A stretch of 5,329 nucleotides of DNA from JAWXCH01 sp034440595 (GTDB lineage: Bacteria; Planctomycetota; Planctomycetia; Pirellulales; JALHPA01), in NCBI GenBank assembly GCA_034440595.1, contig JAWXCH010000165.1, forward strand, positions 1-5,329, in the 5' to 3' direction. The notes below the pieces were generated by a model. That model was not told the DNA's origin and did not search any database. It saw only the letters and a program-made list of their open reading frames with translations. Positions 1 through 5,329 of this stretch are shown one piece after another (position 1 is the first letter of the stretch; each line of letters starts with the position of its first letter). Both the position numbers and the translations under genes were made by a program.

Positions 1-807
1 GGCAAGATGCCGGCGATTCCTGCCGATGCAGATCCACGCGAGGTACTGGCTAAGTGGATGACATCGAAGCAGAACCCGTACTTTGCCAAGGTGTTGGTAA
101 ATCGCGTCTGGGCTGATCTGATGGGACGCGGTATTGTCGAGCCGGTGGACGATCTGCGCGCGACCAATCCGCCAACGAACCCGGAATTATTGGATGCGCT
201 GGCCACGCACTTTCAAAAATCTGACTACGACGTAAAAGAGCTATTGCGCACGATTGTCGCGTCCGAAGTCTACGCACTCGGCTCGCTCACGAACTCGCGC
301 AATCAAGCGGATCGCGTGAATTATTCGCGACACTATCGGACCAGGCTGCGTGCGGAAGTTCTGTCCGATGCGCTGTCGGATATCACCGGTCGAGCAGAAA
401 GTTTTCCGGCAATGCCAAATGGCTCCCGCGCCAACCAAATCTGGACAACACGTGTCGATTCGGTCTTGTTGGATACGTTTGGTCGGCAGAACGAGAACCA
501 GGATCCACCCTGCGAGCGACTGGTCGAATCGACCGTGACGCAGGCGTTGCATCTGATGAATTCGCCGCAACTGTACAGCCGCCTGACGCACAAGTCAGGG
601 CGTGCAGCAAAAATGGCGGCCAGCAATCTCAATGCGGACGAACTGACTGAGGAAATTTATCTGCTGGTATATGGTCGAACTCCCGTTGAGGAGGAGCGGC
701 AACTTGGTCGTACGCTATTTGACGATGGGAAGAAAAGTCGCCAACAGCAAGTCGAAGATTTGCTTTGGGCACTGATCAACACGCCAGAATTCGCCTTTAA
801 AGATTGA
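1..807 (+). CDS. DUF1553 (PSD1-type) protein, C-terminal part only
   Basis: The reading frame is open from the first base (GGC AAG ATG), so this is the 3' end of a longer gene; the ATG at 7 is probably internal. About 268 codons are present. The family normally carries an N-terminal DUF1549 domain, often after a cytochrome c-like heme domain (PSCyt1); those parts would lie upstream of the window. Numbering from the ATG at 7, the DUF1553 signature is clear: NPYFAKVLVNRVWADLMGRG (23-42), VEPVDDLRATNPPTNPELLDAL (about 44-65) and the YDVKELLRTI helix (74-83). Later come FGRQNENQDPPCER (158-171) and TQALHLMNSPQLYSRL (178-193). The C-terminus has the usual ending LLWALINTPEFAF (252-264). No break is seen. 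The biochemical function of the family is unknown. The gene ends 15 bases before the DUF1501 gene, its habitual partner, which suggests one operon. Family assignment is firm; function is not. Confidence 0.93.
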   Translation, partial: GKMPAIPADADPREVLAKWMTSKQNPYFAKVLVNRVWADLMGRGIVEPVDDLRATNPPTNPELLDALATHFQKSDYDVKELLRTIVASEVYALGSLTNSRNQADRVNYSRHYRTRLRAEVLSDALSDITGRAESFPAMPNGSRANQIWTTRVDSVLLDTFGRQNENQDPPCERLVESTVTQALHLMNSPQLYSRLTHKSGRAAKMAASNLNADELTEEIYLLVYGRTPVEEERQLGRTLFDDGKKSRQQQVEDLLWALINTPEFAFKD

Positions 808-810
808 TCC

Positions 811-818
811 GGGAGGAA
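811..818 (+). promoter_or_regulatory. Strong ribosome binding site for the DUF1501 gene
   Basis: GGGAGGAA lies four bases before the ATG at 823 and contains the GGAGG core. It fits anti-Shine-Dalgarno pairing with normal spacing and supports 823 as the true start. It sits in the 15-base gap after the DUF1553 stop. Neither the second half of the DUF1501 gene (1492) nor the oxidase (5283) has a comparable site. Confidence 0.75.
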
Positions 819-822
819 CCTT

Positions 823-1467
823 ATGCGCAATGAACGCCACCCACCATTTTCGCGTCGCGATTGCTTGCGGCTGGGACTAGGGGGATTCTTTGCTGGCGGC
901 TTGTCCGGAGCGCTGCGCGCCATGGCAGCAACGTCGAGTGGCTCGCCCGCAATTAAACCGCAGGCTAAATCATGCATCCTGATCTGGATGGATGGTGGCC
1001 CATCGCACTTTGAAACTTTTGATCCCAAACCAACCGCCCCGATCGAAATTCGTGGGCAGTTCCAACCAATCGCCACACGGCTGAGCGGAGTGCAGTTCTC
1101 GCAGCATCTAGTGCGGCTTGCCGAGTGCACCGATAAGTTCGCGCTCGTCCGTTCGATCTGCCACGACCAGGGGAATCACGGTGCCGGCAACCATTACATG
1201 ATGACCGGCAGGCCGACACGAATTCCAGTCGGCTGTGGAGCATTTGTCAGCTATCACCCAAGTTTAGGGTCGGCTGTTGCCAAAGAGATCGGTGCCCCGG
1301 CCGGTTTGCCGCCGTACTTCTCCATACCAAGCATGGCTCGGTCTGGCGGTCCAAGTTTTCTCGGGGGTCAATATGCACCATTTGTAGTCAGTTCCAATCC
1401 GAATGCCCCGAACTTTCAGATTCGTGACGTGGCGGTACCCAAGGGACTGTTGGACGCGCGATTCTAA
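823..1467 (+). CDS. DUF1501 protein, N-terminal fragment with Tat signal
   Basis: This is the 214-residue product if translation ends at the TAA. The start is well supported by GGGAGGAA at 811-818. The N-terminus has a twin-arginine signal: SRRDCLRLG (10-18), then a hydrophobic glycine/alanine stretch and a probable cleavage site near RAMA-A (32-36), so export in folded form is expected. After it come SCILIWMDGGPSHFETFDPKP (50-70), typical of the first conserved block of DUF1501, and ICHDQGNHGAGNHYMMTGRP (112-131), the second block. The fragment ends at LLDARF, in a linker rather than at a domain boundary. It lacks the C-terminal conserved blocks, so alone it is unlikely to be active. If the stop is an error, it is simply the first half of a normal 442-residue protein. 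Confidence 0.8.
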   Translation: MRNERHPPFSRRDCLRLGLGGFFAGGLSGALRAMAATSSGSPAIKPQAKSCILIWMDGGPSHFETFDPKPTAPIEIRGQFQPIATRLSGVQFSQHLVRLAECTDKFALVRSICHDQGNHGAGNHYMMTGRPTRIPVGCGAFVSYHPSLGSAVAKEIGAPAGLPPYFSIPSMARSGGPSFLGGQYAPFVVSSNPNAPNFQIRDVAVPKGLLDARF

Positions 1468-1491
1468 GAGCGCAAGGCACTCCGCCAGCAG

Positions 1492-2151
1492 GTGGACCGG
1501 CTGCAACGGTTGGCGGATGAAGCATCCGCCGATCCGCTTCGCTCTGTCGATGAGTATTATCAGCAAAGCTACCAGTTGGTGACTTCCAAGCCCGCTCAAG
1601 AAGCGTTCGATATCGGGCGAGAACCGGATTCCATGCGCGATCGATATGGCCGGACGCCGTTTGGCCAACGGGCACTAATGGCGCGACGTTTGGTCGAGGC
1701 CGGAGTTCCCTTTGTCACATTGCTGAATACCGGTTGGGATCACCACGGCAACATTTTTACCGAAATTGCGAAGCGGCTTCCCGAGTGGGATCATACGGTG
1801 GCGACCTTGATCGAGGATCTATCGGAGCGTGGCATGCTGGAATCCACGCTGGTCGTAGTCCTGGGTGAGTTCGGTCGCACCCCGCACCTCAACTCACGCG
1901 GTGGACGAGACCACTGGTCCAACGCCATGAGCGTGTTGTTCGCGGGGGGCGGCACACCCGGCGGGCAGGTGATCGGTGCCACCGATGCACACGGCTTTGC
2001 TCCGGTGGAACGTAAGCTCTCGCCAGAGAACTTTGCCTCGACGATCTACACTAAACTTGGCATCGATCCGAACAAGATCTACCACACGCCGGACGGTCGA
2101 CCGATGCACCTCGTTTCCGACCCAACGCCTATCACCGAGCTGATGGGGTAG
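1492..2151 (+). CDS. DUF1501 protein, C-terminal fragment
   Basis: This is the second half of the interrupted DUF1501 gene, in the same frame as 823-1467. The first common start codon after the TAA is GTG at 1492, giving 219 residues, but homologous sequence already begins at 1468 and no good Shine-Dalgarno precedes the GTG (upstream bases read CTCCGCCAGCAG). Numbered from the GTG, it contains RYGRTPFGQRALMARRLVEA (51-70), GVPFVTLLNTGWDHHGNIF (71-89), a segment LVVVLGEFGRTPHLN (120-134), GRDHWSNAMSVLFAGGG (138-154), and the closing FASTIYTKLGID (181-192). These are the characteristic C-terminal blocks of the family, with acidic and histidine residues resembling metal ligands of phosphatase/sulfatase-like folds. 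It has no signal peptide, so a separately made fragment would stay in the cytoplasm. The frame ends two bases before the next gene, as expected of an intact operon member. Confidence 0.7.
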   Translation: MDRLQRLADEASADPLRSVDEYYQQSYQLVTSKPAQEAFDIGREPDSMRDRYGRTPFGQRALMARRLVEAGVPFVTLLNTGWDHHGNIFTEIAKRLPEWDHTVATLIEDLSERGMLESTLVVVLGEFGRTPHLNSRGGRDHWSNAMSVLFAGGGTPGGQVIGATDAHGFAPVERKLSPENFASTIYTKLGIDPNKIYHTPDGRPMHLVSDPTPITELMG

Positions 2152-2153
2152 TC

Positions 2154-3893
2154 ATGTCGCGACATTCACGAACCCACTTGCGCTGCGCCTCATGTGTAGC
2201 AGTATTCGGCGTGCTGCTAATCTGCATAGGTGAACTAGTGGCTGCGCCTCCATCGGAAATGCGACGAGTGTTTCCGGCCGGTGTGCAGGCTGGTAAGTCG
2301 GTGGACGTGGTCTCAGTGGAGCCGTTCACCACCTGGCCAATGAAGGTCTGGTGTCCTGAAACGCGCTTGCAAGTGACCCCACTGGAAAAGAAGGGGCATT
2401 TTCGGATAGCGGCCGACGAAAAGCTGCTACCAGGAGTTTATTGGTGGCGGGCGTACAACAGCGATGGTGCGACCGGACCGGTACCGTTTATTGTCGATCG
2501 GCTGCCAGAGATCGTTGAGCAAGAGCCGAACTCCGAACCTAACACCGCACAGGCTGTCACTCTGCCTGCAATCGTGAATGGCCAACTGAAGACCGCTGGA
2601 GACGTGGATAACTTTATCGTCGAGCTGAACGGCGGAGAGACATTGACCGCCAGCCTGCAGGCCTATCAAAATCTTGGTTCCCCAATGGATGGCCTGCTGC
2701 AAATTTGCGAACTGGTGGAACGAAAACCGTCCAGCAAAATTGACAAGTCGCCGCAGATCGAGGCTTATGTCCTGCAGCAGGCGCACGATGTCCGCGGCCT
2801 GGACCCGCTGATTGTCTGGAAGGTTCCTCGCGCTGGCAAGTATCTGGTAAGAGTTTTTGCCTTTCCCGATAGCCCCGGGCGCGATATCGAATTTGCTGGT
2901 GGGGAGAGATTCGTTTACCGGTTGACGCTGACAACTGGCGGTCTGGTCGATTATGCGTTTCCGGTGGCATCGACTTTGAATACGGACGCTTTACTGGCGG
3001 CCGCGGCCAATCAGTGGCCCGCCGAGTTTGAGGTTTACTCTGCGGACGAAAATTCGCCCCCCGCGCCGGGCATTCTATCGCAGTCGGTGGACAGCCCGGA
3101 CGTTTTGACATTTCACGCAGACGGTCTGGCGGGCTACGTTCGGCTCTCGCGTGTACCGTTGCCTCGGCAAATCGAGAACGATGACGCCAGTGCTGAGCTT
3201 GGCCAGTTGGTCACCAGTCCGGCGCTGATTCATGCTCGGTTAGATGCCCCTCGGCAAGTGGATACCTTTCGCTTCGCTGCCAAGAAAAACAAAAAACTTT
3301 CGATTGGCGTGAATTCCGCTGGTCCCAGTCAGCAAGTGGCTGCCGTATTGAGGATCTTGGATCAGCAGGGAGCCGAAGTGGTGCAGGCCAACCTCAAGAA
3401 GAAGACGCTCATGTCGTCAATCGACTTCACCGCACCGGCCGACGGCGAATACCGGGTGCAAGTCCGCGACCTGCACCAGCGCGGTGGCAGTCGATTCGTC
3501 TATCAGCTTTCGATTGCCCCCGTGGTACCTTCTATAACAGCTAAACTAGCAGGAGAGTCTTTTGTAATCACCGCTGGCTCAACTTTGACAATTCCCATTA
3601 GCTTGCAGCGCGCTGGCGGATTCAATAAGACCGTCCGCTTTATCCCCAACGGCCTCCCCGCCGGCGTGAGCTTTGGGCCATGTGTCGCAAGCAACAAGGG
3701 AAAACCATCTACGGCGGTCAATCTGGTAATAAAGGCAACTGCTGACGCTGCCGGTTGGCAAGGTCCCATCTCCATCGCTGGGCTGGACGAAAACGGCAAG
3801 ACCTTGGCGGTAGCGAGCTACGACCTGAAGCGGCCCGGCATTGCTGGCCGGATCGATCCGTGGTTGACGGTGCGACTTAAGGAGAAGCAGTAG
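2154..3893 (+). CDS. Secreted protein with PPC-type beta-sandwich domains
   Basis: A 579-residue exported protein. The N-terminus is a Sec signal peptide: basic MSRHSRTHLR, hydrophobic CVAVFGVLLICIGELVA (14-30), probable cleavage after VAA (31). LLIC lacks a small residue before the Cys, so a lipoprotein is unlikely. Residues 34-115 look like a beta-rich N-terminal domain ending in PGVYWWRAYNSDGATGPVPF. The stretch IVEQEPNSEPNTAQAVTLPA (120-139) followed by VNGQLKTAGDVDNFIVEL (141-158) is the classic entry to a pre-peptidase C-terminal (PPC) domain, which runs to about 262 (GKYLVRVFAF, YRLTLTTG). A second, similar unit spans about 335-455 (ENDDASAELGQLV, RQVDTFRFAAKK, ADGEYRVQVRDLHQRGGSRF). 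Residues 458-575 resemble an Ig-like domain. No catalytic motif is visible, so binding or scaffolding outside the cytoplasm is inferred. The ATG follows the DUF1501 stop by two bases; GGGG at 2145-2148 is a weak ribosome site, so translational coupling is likely. Domain calls are from pattern only. Confidence 0.85.
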   Translation: MSRHSRTHLRCASCVAVFGVLLICIGELVAAPPSEMRRVFPAGVQAGKSVDVVSVEPFTTWPMKVWCPETRLQVTPLEKKGHFRIAADEKLLPGVYWWRAYNSDGATGPVPFIVDRLPEIVEQEPNSEPNTAQAVTLPAIVNGQLKTAGDVDNFIVELNGGETLTASLQAYQNLGSPMDGLLQICELVERKPSSKIDKSPQIEAYVLQQAHDVRGLDPLIVWKVPRAGKYLVRVFAFPDSPGRDIEFAGGERFVYRLTLTTGGLVDYAFPVASTLNTDALLAAAANQWPAEFEVYSADENSPPAPGILSQSVDSPDVLTFHADGLAGYVRLSRVPLPRQIENDDASAELGQLVTSPALIHARLDAPRQVDTFRFAAKKNKKLSIGVNSAGPSQQVAAVLRILDQQGAEVVQANLKKKTLMSSIDFTAPADGEYRVQVRDLHQRGGSRFVYQLSIAPVVPSITAKLAGESFVITAGSTLTIPISLQRAGGFNKTVRFIPNGLPAGVSFGPCVASNKGKPSTAVNLVIKATADAAGWQGPISIAGLDENGKTLAVASYDLKRPGIAGRIDPWLTVRLKEKQ

Positions 3894-4020
3894 TGTAGTG
3901 GACGTGCAACGCACCACACATTTCGTTTGAGCTTGCACACCTCATTGCATCGGTTCTTGCTAACTGGTTGCAGCTCGATCATTCGGTGCGTGGAAAGTAC
4001 CAAGAACTACGCACAGTCGC

Positions 4021-4037
4021 CTTTCGCTCCGCGAAAG
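4021..4037. repeat. Perfect inverted repeat with GCTCCGC core (hairpin A)
   Basis: CTTTCGC-TCC-GCGAAAG is a perfect 7-base stem with a 3-base loop. No T-rich tract follows on either strand, so it does not fit a standard intrinsic terminator. Similar palindromes centred on GCTCCGC are, as far as I recall, frequent in planctomycete intergenic DNA, so a dispersed repeat is the preferred reading; this has not been checked here. Confidence 0.6.
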
Positions 4038-4083
4038 AGTGCTTCAGCTAGAATTGCCTCAGCGATCTATGTTCTTACCACTG

Positions 4084-4100
4084 CACTGGCGGAGCCAGTG
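4084..4100. repeat. Perfect inverted repeat with GCTCCGC core on the minus strand (hairpin B)
   Basis: CACTGGC-GGA-GCCAGTG is a perfect 7-base stem with a 3-base loop. Read on the minus strand it is CACTGGC-TCC-GCCAGTG, so it has the same GCTCCGC centre as hairpin A in the opposite orientation, with unrelated outer stem bases. It lies about 29 bases after the oxidase stop on the minus strand and may form in the 3' end of that transcript, but no T-tract follows it. Confidence 0.55.
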
Positions 4101-4106
4101 GCACAC

Positions 4107-4118
4107 AATCGGCCGATT
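4107..4118. repeat. 12-base perfect palindrome
   Basis: AATCGGCCGATT is identical on both strands and has no loop. It lies 10 bases beyond the oxidase stop codon and 6 bases from hairpin B. It could be a protein-binding site, part of a 3' structure or chance; position alone gives no function. Confidence 0.4.
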
Positions 4119-4128
4119 ACAAAACAGT

Positions 4129-5283
4129 TTAGCGATTTGCAAATCGCCCCGCACGAAACATCTCAATCGGAAGCTGCGTGCTTCCCTGCTCGGCCAGATC
4201 GGCCAGAATCTCCCCGACGACACTGGCGAATTTGAACCCGTGTCCAGAGAATCCTGCGGCAATACAAACGTTATCATACGCCGGGTGCAGATCGAGCACA
4301 AAGTGCCGATCTGGTGTGAGCGTATAGATACACACGGAAGTCCGCTGCACCGGGCCAGAAATCCCCGGCAGGTATCGCTGCAAGAAACCGGCCAGTGGCT
4401 CCCTGTCGGCGTCGCTTGGCTCACGCTCAATCTGTTCCGGAAACTCCTGCTCTGCCGCGCCGTAATGCCTGGCGACTTTGGCACCGAGTGAATCCAGCAC
4501 CGGAAAGCCGTAATACTCTCCGGCAGCGCATTCTGCCTGACCGTCAGTGCTAACGAGGTAGCAGGGAAATCGCGCTGCGGAATAGTCATCGGCCTGCGGC
4601 ACGTCAAACCAACACGCCACTTGCCGCATCACGGTCAATGGAATACCGGCATCGCGCAGTAACCGCGTGGCCCACGGGCCGGCGGTAATAATCAGCCGCG
4701 CGGCGCTAAACCGCTCGCGCTCCGTTTGGACCGTGACACCAGTCTTGTCAGCCTGCCAACTCACTACGCGCTGGTCGAACCGCAATTCTGCGCCATGCGA
4801 CGTCGCGGCAGCCGCATGCGCCTCCACACACTGCTCAACGCGCAGAAAACCGGCCTGCGGTTCAAAGATGGCCGTTTGCGAGTCGTCCGTTTGAAACTGC
4901 GGAAACCGGCGGCGCAACTCTGCCTGTGTTAGCTCTTCGACCGGCAGATTGTGTAGGCGCGCGGACTGTTGCACTCCGGTGATCAATTCTGACTCCGCAG
5001 CACCAATGCTCAGTAATCCACACTGTGTAAATAGCGATTGCCGACTAAGTTGTTCCAGGTCGTGCCACCGTTCAGAGGCACGCTGTAACAGCGGCACATA
5101 GTCGGGGTGCTCAAAATACGCCTTGCGAATAATGCGCGTTTCGCCGTGCGAGCTACCTTGCTGGTGACGAGTTGAGCTGAACTGCTCCAGACCCAGCACG
5201 CGCAAGCCTCGTGCCGCCAGTTCATAGGCGGCCGCGGTGCCCATGCCCCCCAGGCCGATGACGATCACGTCGAAGTTGCGCAT
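4129..5283 (-). CDS. solA: FAD-dependent sarcosine / N-methyltryptophan oxidase family protein (MSOX/MTOX type)
   Basis: A 384-residue flavoprotein of the family that oxidises N-methyl amino acids with oxygen, giving the demethylated amine, formaldehyde and hydrogen peroxide. The N-terminal Rossmann motif is VIGLGGMG (8-15) with an acidic residue ending the second strand (LGLEQ, Glu33), typical for FAD. GSSHGETRIIRKAY (43-56) matches the flavin/substrate loop, with His46, Arg50 and Arg53 corresponding to His45, Arg49 and Arg52 of monomeric sarcosine oxidase. EYYGFP (256-261), Lys269 and His273 correspond to Tyr254, the oxygen-activating Lys265 and His269. SVCIYTLTPDRHF (316-328) carries Cys318, the expected covalent flavin attachment site (Cys315 in that enzyme). 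GFSGHGFKF (344-352) includes Lys351, equivalent to Lys348. Length fits the family (about 370-390). The protein has no signal peptide and should be cytoplasmic. An in-frame stop lies 12 codons upstream with no other ATG between, which fixes the start; no Shine-Dalgarno is visible. The exact substrate (sarcosine, N-methyltryptophan, another amine) cannot be told from sequence, so the symbol marks family only. Confidence 0.92.
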   Translation of the reverse strand: MRNFDVIVIGLGGMGTAAAYELAARGLRVLGLEQFSSTRHQQGSSHGETRIIRKAYFEHPDYVPLLQRASERWHDLEQLSRQSLFTQCGLLSIGAAESELITGVQQSARLHNLPVEELTQAELRRRFPQFQTDDSQTAIFEPQAGFLRVEQCVEAHAAAATSHGAELRFDQRVVSWQADKTGVTVQTERERFSAARLIITAGPWATRLLRDAGIPLTVMRQVACWFDVPQADDYSAARFPCYLVSTDGQAECAAGEYYGFPVLDSLGAKVARHYGAAEQEFPEQIEREPSDADREPLAGFLQRYLPGISGPVQRTSVCIYTLTPDRHFVLDLHPAYDNVCIAAGFSGHGFKFASVVGEILADLAEQGSTQLPIEMFRAGRFANR

Positions 5284-5329
5284 TGGGTTGTTTGCGAGTA
5301 CGGAGTTCGTTTGAGCATTTTAAGCAGAC

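Larger units (their letters stand above)
823..2151 (+). pseudogene. DUF1501 gene interrupted by one in-frame stop codon (TAA at 1465-1467)
   Basis: Read as one frame, 823-2151 gives a 442-codon protein with TAA at codon 215, close to the usual length of DUF1501 proteins (roughly 430-480 residues by recollection). Both sides of the stop are in the same phase: GTG 1492 lies exactly 223 codons after ATG 823, so there is no frameshift. The bases between the stop and 1492 also read sensibly as ERKALRQQ and run into VDRLQRLADEA. DUF1501 proteins are distant relatives of the alkaline phosphatase/sulfatase superfamily. The expected motifs lie in order across the break: a Tat signal (SRRDCLRLG, 10-18), WMDGGPSHFETFDPKP (55-70) and GNHYMMTG (122-129) before it; GWDHH (304-308), GEFGRT (348-353) and GRDHW (361-365) after it. 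The likely metal or active-site residues are therefore split. A single substitution (GAA, CAA or AAA to TAA) explains everything, so this may be a recent nonsense mutation, a sequence error, or a recoded stop. Confidence 0.75.
3894..4128. other. Non-coding gap between convergent genes
   Basis: This 235-base stretch separates the end of the PPC gene (plus) from the end of the amine oxidase (minus). Open frames crossing it show no recognisable protein, and the longest ones overlap the oxidase in other frames. Its notable content is three perfect inverted repeats between 4021 and 4118. I see no tRNA, no CRISPR-like array and no classic hairpin-plus-T-tract terminator, although transcription from both sides must end around here. 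Confidence 0.7.

Noticed and set aside
7..9. ATG at base 7 as the start of the first gene
   Set aside because: The frame is open to the window edge, no ribosome site can be seen, and DUF1553 proteins normally have long N-terminal domains before this point.
657..1130. 157-codon minus-strand open frame opposite the DUF1553/DUF1501 junction
   Set aside because: It lies antisense to two well-recognised genes and their ribosome site and has no domain-like sequence.
2614..3111. 165-codon minus-strand open frame inside the PPC gene
   Set aside because: It is antisense to a clear exported protein; its proline/arginine-rich translation is typical of a shadow frame in GC-rich DNA.
3898..3917. Imperfect hairpin just after the PPC stop (GTG, GTGC, loop AAC, GCAC, CAC)
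   Set aside because: The core stem is only 4 bases with a 3-base bulge, and the following sequence (ACATTTCGTTTG) is not a proper T-tract, so it is not called a terminator.
4190..4207. 9-base tandem duplication TCGGCCAGA
   Set aside because: It lies inside the oxidase coding region and encodes a repeated Leu-Ala-acidic pattern (LADLAE) in a helix; ordinary codon repetition explains it.
3927..4491. Plus-strand open frames (102 and 150 codons) over the intergenic gap and the 3' end of the oxidase
   Set aside because: They overlap a firmly identified gene on the other strand, show no recognisable domain, and run through the palindromes; they look like chance frames.
5317..5322. TAAAAT on the minus strand, a possible -10 box for the oxidase
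   Set aside because: The spacing to the ATG is plausible, but the -35 region falls outside the window, and a six-base match alone is weak evidence.

Overview
The window looks like chromosomal DNA from a planctomycete, probably a Pirellulaceae-like relative. The evidence is gene content: a DUF1549/DUF1553 (PSD1-type) protein followed by a DUF1501 protein is a pairing greatly expanded in Planctomycetes and related phyla, and here it is followed by a secreted protein with pre-peptidase C-terminal (PPC) type domains. Base composition looks moderately GC-rich by eye (not counted). Nothing points to a plasmid, phage or transposon.

Layout. Bases 1-3893 form a tight plus-strand operon. First comes the C-terminal end of a DUF1553 protein (1-807, its start lies outside the window). 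After 15 bases with a strong ribosome binding site comes a DUF1501 gene (823-2151), interrupted by an in-frame TAA at 1465-1467. Two bases later a 579-residue exported PPC/beta-sandwich protein begins (2154-3893). Bases 3894-4128 are a non-coding gap between convergent genes and hold three perfect inverted repeats. Two of these are hairpins sharing the core GCTCCGC in opposite orientation. Bases 4129-5283 on the minus strand encode an FAD-dependent amine oxidase of the monomeric sarcosine oxidase / N-methyltryptophan oxidase family, with all the recognisable active-site residues. The last 46 bases are its upstream region.

How the genes work together. The three plus-strand genes are probably co-transcribed, and at least two products carry export signals (Tat for DUF1501, Sec for the PPC protein). 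They probably act outside the cytoplasm. Their biochemical role is not established; a part in handling polysaccharides or other large substrates has been suggested for such planctomycetal clusters, but nothing in this sequence proves it. The oxidase is convergent with the operon and has no visible functional link to it.

The most notable feature is the in-frame stop in the otherwise intact DUF1501 gene. It is a nonsense mutation, a sequencing or assembly error, or (less likely) a readthrough or reinitiation site. The second is the pair of GCTCCGC-centred palindromes, which may be copies of a dispersed repeat. I do not see a convincing new biological system here; most of the window is ordinary for this type of organism.
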